From positions 1 to 5,041 of the forward strand of contig JALWQC010000297.1 in assembly GCA_027080755.1 (NCBI GenBank): a stretch of 5,041 nucleotides of DNA, read 5' to 3'. Below, piece by piece: positions 1-5,041 of the stretch (positions within the stretch are counted from its first letter, which is position 1; each line of letters opens with the position of its first letter). The notes below the pieces were generated by a model. That model made no database searches. It was not told the origin of the DNA and was given only the letters and a program-made list of their open reading frames with translations. Origin of the DNA: Paracoccaceae bacterium (GTDB taxonomy: Bacteria; Pseudomonadota; Alphaproteobacteria; Rhodobacterales; Rhodobacteraceae). Made by a program: the position numbers and the translations under genes.

Positions 1-1147
1 TGGATTTCCCCGCCCCCGAGCGCCCGACAAGGGCAACGCGGTGCCCGGCCGGAATCGCTATATTCACATCCCGAAGCGCCACAAAACCGTCGGGATAGGT
101 AAAGCCGACGTTGTTAAAGGCCAGCGCCCCCTTGCTGTCATCGATGGTGATAGCGTCGGGGACATCGGTGATGTCGTTTTCCGCGTCCAGAATTTCATAA
201 ATCCGCCCCATGGCCACGCGGCCCTGGTTGATGGCGGAAAAGGTCGCCCCCAGCTTGCGCGCCGGTTGCGAAATAACGCTGACTCCGGTCAGCAGCCCCA
301 TGAAATCGGCAATGGTCATCGTGCCTTGGGAAATGCGCCACGAAACCACCAGCAGCAGCACGGCAATGGCAAAACCGCTGAGGATTTCCATGATCGGGGA
401 CAGGCGGGCCTGCCATTTCACCAGATGCACCTTCAGCGTATAGAGACGGTCAAAGATGGTGTCGGCGTTTTCCTGCAAGCGGCTTTCCAGCTGGTAACTG
501 CGGGCCATGCGGATGCCGGACAGCCCTTCGACAATGTCGCCGGTCATGTCGGAAACCTGCCCCTGCGCCTGTTTGGTGATCTTGCGCACCTTGCCGCCGA
601 TCAGATTCACCGGCAGCACCGCCAGCCCGTAGACCGACACCAGCAGGATCGTGACCTTCCAGTCGATGGACAACATCACCCCGACAGTGGCCAGAATGAT
701 CAGGATGGCCGAGGTTGCCTCCAGTATGCCCTCCACGGCCAGCCGCACCAGCCCCACGTCCGAGGAAAACCGCACCGCCATTGCCGCCGGTGCATCCAGT
801 TGCAGGCGTGCCAGATCGGCATATAACAGTTTGTTATACATGGCCTTTTGCAGGTTTTTCTCGAAGTTCCCGAAGGCGATACTGCTGGTCACCACGCGGA
901 AATAGCCGCTGATCCCCTTGGTCATGGACAGGGCGATAATGGACAGGGGCGCCCAGTAGATCACGGTTTTGTCGCCGGTTTCGAAGGCGGCGATAATCAT
1001 CTGCACAACCTTGGAATAGCCGGCCGAGCCGATGGCCGAGATCACCAGAAACAGAAAGCTCAGCGCCAGCAGCCCCTTGTAGGGGGCCAGCCAGTCGCGC
1101 CACAAACGGGCGTATCCGATTTGTATGTCCGTGTCTTCCGGGGGCAT
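1..1147 (-). CDS. ABC exporter half-transporter, membrane domain and start of ATPase (partial, 3' end outside window)
   Basis: Reading the minus strand from ATG 1147 gives 382 uninterrupted codons to the window edge. The protein begins MPPEDTDIQIGYARLWRDWL and has the layout of a type IV (ABCB/MsbA-like) exporter half-transporter. Hydrophobic stretches lie near residues 25-48, 62-82, 141-160, 165-183, 252-270 and 278-294, which fits six membrane helices. The nucleotide-binding domain starts near 340 with an A-loop tyrosine at Y351 (FTYPDG) and reaches a Walker A, G375-R-S-G-A-G-K-S382, exactly where the window ends. A full-length protein would be about 580-600 residues. CGGAG at 1154-1158 sits 6 nt before the ATG and supports this start. 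The substrate cannot be read from sequence: lipid, peptide or drug export are all possible for this class. It is divergent from the purine genes and nothing ties it to them. The family call is firm and the substrate is unknown. Confidence 0.93.
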   Translation of the reverse strand, partial: MPPEDTDIQIGYARLWRDWLAPYKGLLALSFLFLVISAIGSAGYSKVVQMIIAAFETGDKTVIYWAPLSIIALSMTKGISGYFRVVTSSIAFGNFEKNLQKAMYNKLLYADLARLQLDAPAAMAVRFSSDVGLVRLAVEGILEATSAILIILATVGVMLSIDWKVTILLVSVYGLAVLPVNLIGGKVRKITKQAQGQVSDMTGDIVEGLSGIRMARSYQLESRLQENADTIFDRLYTLKVHLVKWQARLSPIMEILSGFAIAVLLLVVSWRISQGTMTIADFMGLLTGVSVISQPARKLGATFSAINQGRVAMGRIYEILDAENDITDVPDAITIDDSKGALAFNNVGFTYPDGFVALRDVNIAIPAGHRVALVGRSGAGKS

Positions 1148-1153
1148 TGGGGA

Positions 1154-1158
1154 CTCCG
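1154..1158 (-). promoter_or_regulatory. Ribosome binding site of the ABC exporter gene
   Basis: The minus strand reads CGGAG followed by 6 nt and ATG at 1147. No other start nearby has a comparable Shine-Dalgarno match, so it fixes the N-terminus. Confidence 0.6.
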
Positions 1159-1172
1159 CTGGTTGAACGTCC

Positions 1173-1201
1173 AAGGTATGCGCTAGCGGGCGTGGCCTCA
1201 A
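1173..1201 (-). promoter_or_regulatory. Candidate sigma70-type promoter for the ABC exporter gene
   Basis: On the minus strand TTGAGG (1201-1196) is followed after 17 nt by TACCTT (1178-1173). This matches the -35 consensus at 4 of 6 positions and the -10 at 3 of 6. Transcription would start near 1166, leaving a leader of about 20 nt. The 8-bp palindrome CGCTAGCG (1181-1188) lies in the spacer and could be an operator, but it may be chance. This is a weak prediction based only on motif spacing. Confidence 0.3.
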
Positions 1202-1237
1202 GCGTAGAATGCGGGTTTCCTTGTGGAAAAAACTTGG

Positions 1238-1296
1238 TAGGGCGTAGACCTGTAAACCCTGCGCTGGTGGCTTGTGGTTTACAGGTCTACGCCCTA
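1238..1296. repeat. Perfect 21-bp inverted repeat with 17-nt loop (long hairpin)
   Basis: Positions 1238-1258 and 1276-1296 are exact reverse complements over 21 bases, with a 17-nt spacer (1259-1275). The match stops abruptly at both ends. The structure fills a large part of the 173-nt divergent intergenic region and ends 9 nt before the Shine-Dalgarno of the plus-strand aminotransferase. Each arm contains two GT-N2-AC blocks 2 nt apart (1244-1257 and 1277-1290). On the plus strand no T-tract follows. On the minus strand a run of six T (1232-1227) begins 5 nt after the stem. Possible roles are a 5' leader hairpin for the aminotransferase, a paired operator, a minus-strand terminator or a copy of a small palindromic intergenic repeat. 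The structure itself is certain; its role is not. Confidence 0.95.
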
Positions 1297-1305
1297 GGCT
1301 GCCCG

Positions 1306-1312
1306 AAAGGAG
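1306..1312 (+). promoter_or_regulatory. Ribosome binding site of the AGXT-like aminotransferase
   Basis: AAAGGAG lies 8 nt before ATG 1321 and is a strong Shine-Dalgarno. It decides the start: the same frame is open upstream as far as 1147, but that extension would be translated through the inverted repeat and has no family-like sequence. Confidence 0.8.
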
Positions 1313-1320
1313 TCCCCCGC

Positions 1321-2508
1321 ATGAAACTGTCTTATGGTCGCGATCTGTTTTTAACCCCCGGCCCGTCCGTGATACCGGATCGGGTGTTGAACGCCATGCA
1401 CCGCGCGGCGCCCAATATTTATGACGGGCCGCTGATCGATATGGTGGACCGCATTCTGGAACAGCTGCGCGAGGTGGCGCAGACCGGGGGGCAGCCGTCG
1501 ATCTATATTGCCAACGGGCATGGCGCCTGGGAGGCCTCGCTTGCCAATATCGCGGCGCCGGGGGATCGGGTGCTGACACTGGCGACCGGCACCTTCGGGC
1601 TGGGCTATGCGGAAACCGCGCGCAAGATGGGGATCGCGGTAGAGCTGCTGGATTTCGGCACGAAAAACGGCTTTGATCCGCAGGTGGTGGAGGATGCGCT
1701 GCGCGCCGACAAGGCGCGGCATATCAAGGCGGTGATCTCGGTGCAGACGGATACCTCTACCTCTGTCAACAATGACATTGCAGCGCTGCGCGGGGTGCTG
1801 GACGCCTGCGGGCATCCCGCGTTGCTGGTGGTGGATTGCATTGCCAGTCTGGGCTGCGAGCGGTTCGAGATGGATGCCTGGGGCGTGGATGTGATGGTTG
1901 CCGCCTGCCAGAAGGGGCTGATGACGCCGCCGGGCATGGCCTTTACCTTTCACAACGAAAAGGCGGCAGAGGTGGCGGCAGGGGTGGAAAAGACCTCGCC
2001 CTACTGGGATTGGGAACCGCGGGTAAACGGTGAATATTTCTATCAGAAATTTGGCGGCACCCCGCCGACGCATCTGCTATACGGGCTGGCCGAGGCGCTG
2101 AAAATGATTGTGGAGGAGGAAGGCATAAACCATGTCTGGGCCCGCCACCGTCATCAGGCGCGCGCCATCTGGGCGGCGGTGGATGTCTGGGGGCAGAAGG
2201 GGGCGTTGCGCTGTCATGTGCCGGACCCGGCGGATCGTTCCACCGCCGTGACCACCCTTGTCAGCGACACTTACGACCTGAGCCTGTTGCGCGCCTGGTG
2301 TGCGGATACGGCCGGGCTGACGCTGGGGATGGCTATCGGGCCGATCTGGGCGGATCGGGACAAGGCCATGCGCATCGGCCATATGGGGCATATGAACCCG
2401 CCGATGCTGCTGGGCGCGCTGGCAACGATCGACGCGGGGCTGAAGGCGCTGAACATCCCCCACGGCAGCGGCGCGCTGGAGGCAGCGAGCGCTATTCTGG
2501 CGCGGTGA
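1321..2508 (+). CDS. Class V PLP aminotransferase, AGXT/PucG type (glyoxylate or ureidoglycine aminotransferase)
   Basis: The 395-residue product is full length for the alanine/serine-glyoxylate aminotransferase family (fold type I, cytosolic, PLP). It opens MKLSYGRDLFLTPGPSVIPD, the usual N-terminal TPGPS segment. The phosphate-binding loop is ANGHGAWE (64-71). D172 in VVDCIASLG should contact the pyridine nitrogen, and K198 in ACQKGLMTPPG is the expected Schiff-base lysine. T250 (TPPTHLLYGL) and R351 (RIGHMGH) match the family's phosphate-contact and carboxylate-binding positions. In this family glyoxylate is the common amino acceptor. Next to allA, which releases glyoxylate, two jobs are plausible: transamination of glyoxylate to glycine, or PucG-like transamination of (S)-ureidoglycine to oxalurate. 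The sequence does not settle which. The 3' end overlaps convergent allA by 17 bp. The family is sure; the substrate is inferred from context. Confidence 0.9.
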   Translation: MKLSYGRDLFLTPGPSVIPDRVLNAMHRAAPNIYDGPLIDMVDRILEQLREVAQTGGQPSIYIANGHGAWEASLANIAAPGDRVLTLATGTFGLGYAETARKMGIAVELLDFGTKNGFDPQVVEDALRADKARHIKAVISVQTDTSTSVNNDIAALRGVLDACGHPALLVVDCIASLGCERFEMDAWGVDVMVAACQKGLMTPPGMAFTFHNEKAAEVAAGVEKTSPYWDWEPRVNGEYFYQKFGGTPPTHLLYGLAEALKMIVEEEGINHVWARHRHQARAIWAAVDVWGQKGALRCHVPDPADRSTAVTTLVSDTYDLSLLRAWCADTAGLTLGMAIGPIWADRDKAMRIGHMGHMNPPMLLGALATIDAGLKALNIPHGSGALEAASAILAR

Positions 2509-2968
2509 TATTCAACAGGCGGGGGGAGTCGAAAAACACCTCTTGCAGGTTGTCGCCCTTACCCTGACGGTCCACCACCAGAAAGTCCTGCGCCGCACCC
2601 AGCACCAACAGGGGATGGTGCCAGACGTTGCGCGCATATTGCACCCCCTGATCGCCACGGCAGTAAAACGCCCGCAGCGCCGCAGGATCGGGCGTTTCGG
2701 CCACCACCGCCAGCCAGTCGCGCCCGTTAAGCGGCACAAAGGCCTGCGAGCCAAGCGGGTGGCGTTCCAGCATGGCAATTTCCAAAGGGCGCGGGCGACC
2801 GCGAAAGATCGACAGGATCGCCGCCCCGTCCCCGACATCGGCCTGAGCCAGCGCATGGAAACGGGTGGTATAGCCGGCGTTGATTTCCACGGCGGTTGCG
2901 GGGTCGGCCTCTATTACCTGCCCGAAGGGGGCGAAGCTTTCGGCGCCAAGGGGTTCGACGTTTATCAT
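2492..2968 (-). CDS. allA: Ureidoglycolate lyase
   Basis: The 158-residue product, normal for the family (about 160-170), is a cytosolic RmlC-like cupin-fold enzyme that splits (S)-ureidoglycolate into glyoxylate and urea, the last step of allantoin breakdown. Family landmarks are FAPFGQVIE (12-20), the block L67-E-R-H-P-L-G-S-Q-A-F-V-P-L80, and G108-V-Q-Y-A-R-N-V-W-H-H-P-L120, followed by VDRQGKGDNLQE (132-143) near the C-terminus. ATG 2968 overlaps the allE stop in an ATGA junction. There is no good Shine-Dalgarno of its own, so translation is probably coupled to allE. The C-terminal codons and stop overlap the convergent plus-strand aminotransferase by 17 bp. No terminator hairpin is visible after the stop. 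Identification is strong from both motifs and context. Confidence 0.95.
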   Translation of the reverse strand: MINVEPLGAESFAPFGQVIEADPATAVEINAGYTTRFHALAQADVGDGAAILSIFRGRPRPLEIAMLERHPLGSQAFVPLNGRDWLAVVAETPDPAALRAFYCRGDQGVQYARNVWHHPLLVLGAAQDFLVVDRQGKGDNLQEVFFDSPRLLNITAPE

Positions 2969-3783
2969 GGTTTCAGCTTCGGATGGCGGTTCACGTCTTT
3001 ATACAGCAGATAGCGGAAGGTGTCCGGCCCGCCGGCGTAGCAGGCCTGCGGGCAAAAGGCGCGCAGCCACATGAAATCGCCTGCCTCTACCTCTACCCAG
3101 TCCTGATTGAGGCGATAGACCGCCTTGCCCTGCAACACATATAGCCCGTGTTCCATCACATGGGTTTCGGCAAAAGGAATCACCCCGCCCGGTTCGATAT
3201 TGACGATATTGACGTGCATGTCGTGGCGCATGTCGGCCGGATCAACGAAACGGGTGGTGGACCAGACGCCGTTTGTGTCGGGCATCACCACCCTGTCCAC
3301 CGCGCTTTCACGGGTGACGAAAGGATCGGGCGCGTCCAGCCCCGCGACCGGCTCGTAAGCCTTGCGGATCCAGTGGAAGGTGGCGGAATTTGCCACCTGC
3401 ACCGTCCATTTCGCCCCCGCCGGAATATAGGCATAGCCCCCTTCGGCCAGCGCAAACCCGTCGCCGTTGATGGTCAGGTCCAGCGCGCCGGAGGTGACGA
3501 AAAGCACCGCCTCGGCGTTGGGGTCCGGCTCGGGGGTCCGGCTGCCGCCACCGGCGGAGACCTCCATAATATATTGCGCGAAGGTCTCGGCAAAACCGGA
3601 CAGGGGGCGCGCGATAATCCAGGCGCGGGTGTTTTCCCAGAACGGCAGGTTGCTGGTGACGATATCGCTGAACACCCCCTTGGGAATGACCGCATAGGCA
3701 TCGGTGAAAACCGCGCGGCCGGTCAGCATATCGGATTGCGGCGGCAGGCCGCCCTTGGGGCTGTAATAGGGGTTTTGCACCAT
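2965..3783 (-). CDS. allE: (S)-ureidoglycine aminohydrolase
   Basis: This bicupin enzyme of 272 residues removes ammonia from (S)-ureidoglycine to give (S)-ureidoglycolate, the substrate of the next gene, allA. The N-terminal cupin spans about 45-140 and the C-terminal cupin about 185-265. The C-terminal cupin carries E206, H208, H212 and Q246. Their spacing (2, 4, 34) equals that recalled for the Mn2+ ligands of Arabidopsis UGlyAH (E235, H237, H241, Q275), and Y223, Y258 and K262 fall at the equivalent active-site positions. The enzyme should therefore be active. I chose ATG 3783 (MVQNPYYSPKGG) because AGAGGA lies 4 nt ahead; a TTG five codons upstream (3798) would place that Shine-Dalgarno inside the gene. 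Pipelines often label such proteins bifunctional allantoicase/ureidoglycine aminohydrolase, but nothing here indicates allantoicase activity. The gene ends in a 4-nt overlap with allA. Confidence 0.95.
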   Translation of the reverse strand: MVQNPYYSPKGGLPPQSDMLTGRAVFTDAYAVIPKGVFSDIVTSNLPFWENTRAWIIARPLSGFAETFAQYIMEVSAGGGSRTPEPDPNAEAVLFVTSGALDLTINGDGFALAEGGYAYIPAGAKWTVQVANSATFHWIRKAYEPVAGLDAPDPFVTRESAVDRVVMPDTNGVWSTTRFVDPADMRHDMHVNIVNIEPGGVIPFAETHVMEHGLYVLQGKAVYRLNQDWVEVEAGDFMWLRAFCPQACYAGGPDTFRYLLYKDVNRHPKLKP

Positions 3784-3787
3784 GATT

Positions 3788-3793
3788 TCCTCT
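3788..3793 (-). promoter_or_regulatory. Ribosome binding site of allE
   Basis: The minus strand reads AGAGGA, then 4 nt, then ATG 3783. This selects the ATG over the in-frame TTG at 3798 and gives a 272-residue rather than 277-residue protein. Confidence 0.7.
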
Positions 3794-3854
3794 GACAAAG
3801 AATTTGCGTGGCAGTCTACAGCAATCCCGCCCCCCTCGCGTGCGGTGATTTGCG

Positions 3855-3867
3855 TGAAACAGTTTCA
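3855..3867. promoter_or_regulatory. 13-bp dyad in the puuE-allE gap, possible operator
   Basis: TGAAACAGTTTCA is a perfect 6-bp inverted repeat around one central base. It lies 6 nt past the puuE stop codon in the only real gap (89 nt) of the minus-strand operon. On the minus strand the left edge reads TTGAAA, which could also act as a -35 element, but no good -10 is visible at proper spacing. The rest of the gap shows only a C-rich plus-strand tract near 3829-3838. The dyad could be a regulator site for an internal allE-allA promoter; a protein cannot be named. Confidence 0.35.
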
Positions 3868-3872
3868 AGCGA

Positions 3873-4757
3873 TCACGAAGCGGGATGTTCCCTGCGCCAG
3901 TGCCGTGCAATGTCCTGCCGGCGGGTCAGCCAGACGCCCTCAAATCCCTGCACATAGTCCAGAAACCGCGCCAGCGCTGCCGCGCGTCCGGGCCGCCCCG
4001 CCAGACGGCAATGCAGCCCGACGGACATCATGCGCCCGCCCTCGGCGTAAAGCGTATCGAAGCTGTCCTTGAGGTAGGCGTAAAACTGGTCGCCCGAGTT
4101 GAACCCCTGCGGCGTGGCAAACCGCATGTCGTTGGCATCGAGCGTATAGGGCACCATCAGCCGCCCGCCCTTCAGGTAATAGGGCAACTCGTCGGCATAG
4201 GTGTCGGCGGAATATTCAAACCCCTCCTCGAAGGCCAGATCGATGGAGTTTTCCGAGGTCCGCCCCTGATACAGGCCAACGGGGCGTTCGCCGGTAACCT
4301 CGGTGTGGATGCGGATCGCCTCGCGGATGTGGGCGCGCTCGTCCTCCTTGGAGAAATCCTTGTATTCGATCCACTTCAGCCCGTGGCTGGCAATTTCCCA
4401 ACCGGCGGCTTTCATCGCCTCTACCGCCTGCGGATTTTTCTGAAGCGCGGTCGCCACCCCGAATACCGTTACCGGAATATCGCGGGCGGTAAACAACCGG
4501 TGCAGGCGCCAGAAACCGGCCCGCGCGCCGAATTCATAGATCGATTCCATATTCATATGGCGCTGGTTCGGCCAGGGGGCGGCGCCGACGATCTCGGAGA
4601 GGAACGCCTCGGAGGCCGGATCCCCGTGCAGCACGCAATTCTCGCCGCCTTCCTCGTAGTTGATGACAAACTGCACCGCCACGCGGGCCCCGTCGGGCCA
4701 GTTTGCCGCCGGCGGGTTGGGACCATAGCCGATCAGGTCGCGGGGATAGTCAGTCAT
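3873..4757 (-). CDS. puuE: Allantoinase, polysaccharide-deacetylase-like (PuuE)
   Basis: The 294-residue cytosolic enzyme belongs to the NodB-like deacetylase superfamily and hydrolyses allantoin to allantoate. PuuE proteins do not need metal, unlike the amidohydrolase allantoinases (AllB). Hallmarks in order are YPRDLIGYG (4-12), NYEEGGENCVLHGD (33-46), SEAFLSEIVG (49-58), HMNMESIYEFGARAGFWRLH (67-86), GWEIASHGLKWIEY (119-132), DTYADELPYY, VPYTLDANDMRFATPQGFNS, SVGLHCRLAGRPGR, and a C-terminal DIARHW. It is slightly shorter than the usual roughly 300-310 residues, apparently through small losses around 182-200 and before RMMSVGLH, and it has GLYQGR where GWYTGR is usual. No UraD-like domain is fused, although such fusions exist in related bacteria. 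GGAGG (4769-4765) lies 7 nt before ATG 4757. The ATG overlaps the stop of the upstream aminotransferase (ATGA), so the two are probably co-translated. Confidence 0.93.
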   Translation of the reverse strand: MTDYPRDLIGYGPNPPAANWPDGARVAVQFVINYEEGGENCVLHGDPASEAFLSEIVGAAPWPNQRHMNMESIYEFGARAGFWRLHRLFTARDIPVTVFGVATALQKNPQAVEAMKAAGWEIASHGLKWIEYKDFSKEDERAHIREAIRIHTEVTGERPVGLYQGRTSENSIDLAFEEGFEYSADTYADELPYYLKGGRLMVPYTLDANDMRFATPQGFNSGDQFYAYLKDSFDTLYAEGGRMMSVGLHCRLAGRPGRAAALARFLDYVQGFEGVWLTRRQDIARHWRREHPAS

Positions 4758-5041
4758 TTCAAAGCCTCCAGTGCAAGGGGTAGAACAGTTTCGAACAGGT
4801 CAAGGTCTTCGGGGCGGCCGGCCGATACGCGGATGCAACGATCCTGCGGGGCGACGAACGGCATGCGCACGAAAACACCCCGCGCGACCAGCTCACCCAC
4901 CAGCGCGCGGGCAAAATCGCCGTCCCGCCCGCAATCCATCGTCACGAAATTGGTGGCCGAGGGCAAAGGCGCCAGCCCGTTCGCGCGCGCAATATCCGCC
5001 AGCCGGTCCTTGGCCGCCGTCACCTTTTCCACCGTATCGCG
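4754..5041 (-). CDS. Class I/II PLP aminotransferase, HisC-like, C-terminal part (5' end outside window)
   Basis: The last 95 codons of a gene that enters from the right edge are visible; the frame is open to position 5041. The fragment is the small C-terminal domain of a fold type I aminotransferase resembling histidinol-phosphate aminotransferase. It contains LPSATNFVTMD (26-36), the GVFVRMPF strand, and CIRVSAGRPEDLDLF, where the arginine of IRVSAG matches the substrate-carboxylate-binding arginine of this family. The PLP lysine and cofactor loops lie outside the window. The stop overlaps puuE by 4 nt, so it is the promoter-proximal partner of the allantoin genes. The family is clear but the substrate is not. 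A true HisC would normally sit with histidine genes, so a role linked to purine nitrogen or glyoxylate is possible but unproven. Confidence 0.88.
   Translation of the reverse strand, partial: RDTVEKVTAAKDRLADIARANGLAPLPSATNFVTMDCGRDGDFARALVGELVARGVFVRMPFVAPQDRCIRVSAGRPEDLDLFETVLPLALEALK
4765..4769 (-). promoter_or_regulatory. Ribosome binding site of puuE
   Basis: GGAGG on the minus strand, 7 nt before ATG 4757, lies inside the last codons of the upstream aminotransferase gene. It supports this start and allows translation beyond simple stop-start coupling. Confidence 0.7.

Noticed and set aside
41..826. Plus-strand open frame of 261 codons
   Set aside because: It is antisense to the clear ABC exporter gene. 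Its His/Arg/Gln-rich product has no recognisable domain and is typical of a shadow frame in GC-rich DNA.
1216..1229. Short dyad TTTCC-N4-GGAAA as a regulator operator
   Set aside because: Five-base arms are easily found by chance, and the sequence partly overlaps the A-run discussed with the hairpin; there is no second copy to support it.
1221..1250. Plus-strand promoter TTGTGG - 18 nt - TAGACC for the aminotransferase
   Set aside because: The -10 match is poor and lies inside the hairpin arm; the evidence is too thin to list, although a promoter upstream of the stem must exist.
1238..1296. Plus-strand intrinsic terminator
   Set aside because: No T-run follows the stem on the plus strand, and it lies before rather than after the only plus-strand gene.
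1147..1320. N-terminal extension of the plus-strand aminotransferase frame back to 1147
   Set aside because: It would run through the inverted repeat, has no family-like sequence, and the strong AAAGGAG plus the TPGPS-type N-terminus place the start at ATG 1321.
1351..2073. Minus-strand open frame of 240 codons
   Set aside because: It is antisense to the well-supported aminotransferase and has a low-complexity Arg/His-rich translation without motifs.
3148..3795. Plus-strand open frame of 215 codons opposite allE
   Set aside because: The allE frame has exact metal-ligand spacing and operon context; this one is an antisense shadow without motifs or a ribosome binding site.

Overview
The window looks like a piece of chromosome from an alphaproteobacterium, most likely a member of the Rhodobacteraceae. 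This is inferred from the high GC content, the third-position G/C codon bias and the resemblance of the proteins to roseobacter-type families. No rRNA or other phylogenetic marker is present to confirm it. Gene density is very high, there is no sign of a recent mobile element, and most of the content belongs to the purine ring-opening branch (allantoin to glyoxylate).

Layout. From 1147 down to the left edge, on the minus strand, lies the front part of an ABC exporter half-transporter (membrane domain plus the start of the ATPase domain). The window edge cuts it inside the Walker A motif. A divergent intergenic region (1148-1320) follows, holding a perfect 21-bp inverted repeat with a 17-nt loop. 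On the plus strand, 1321-2508 encodes a class V PLP aminotransferase of the AGXT/PucG type. Its 3' end overlaps by 17 bp the convergent ureidoglycolate lyase gene (allA, 2492-2968). The rest is a minus-strand operon read from right to left: a HisC-like class I/II aminotransferase (3' part only, from 5041), puuE allantoinase (3873-4757), an 89-nt gap with a small dyad, allE (S)-ureidoglycine aminohydrolase (2965-3783) and allA. Both the aminotransferase/puuE junction and the allE/allA junction are 4-nt ATGA overlaps, which indicates translational coupling.

How the genes fit together. PuuE opens allantoin to allantoate. An allantoate amidohydrolase (AllC type, not in this window) would make (S)-ureidoglycine. 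AllE removes ammonia to give (S)-ureidoglycolate, and AllA splits that into glyoxylate and urea. The AGXT-like aminotransferase could take the product glyoxylate to glycine. Alternatively it could divert ureidoglycine to oxalurate in the way PucG does, which would make it an alternative to AllE. The two aminotransferases on either side of the pathway are the least certain functionally. The most interesting non-coding signal is the long hairpin just in front of the plus-strand aminotransferase. I see no tRNA, rRNA, CRISPR array or insertion sequence.
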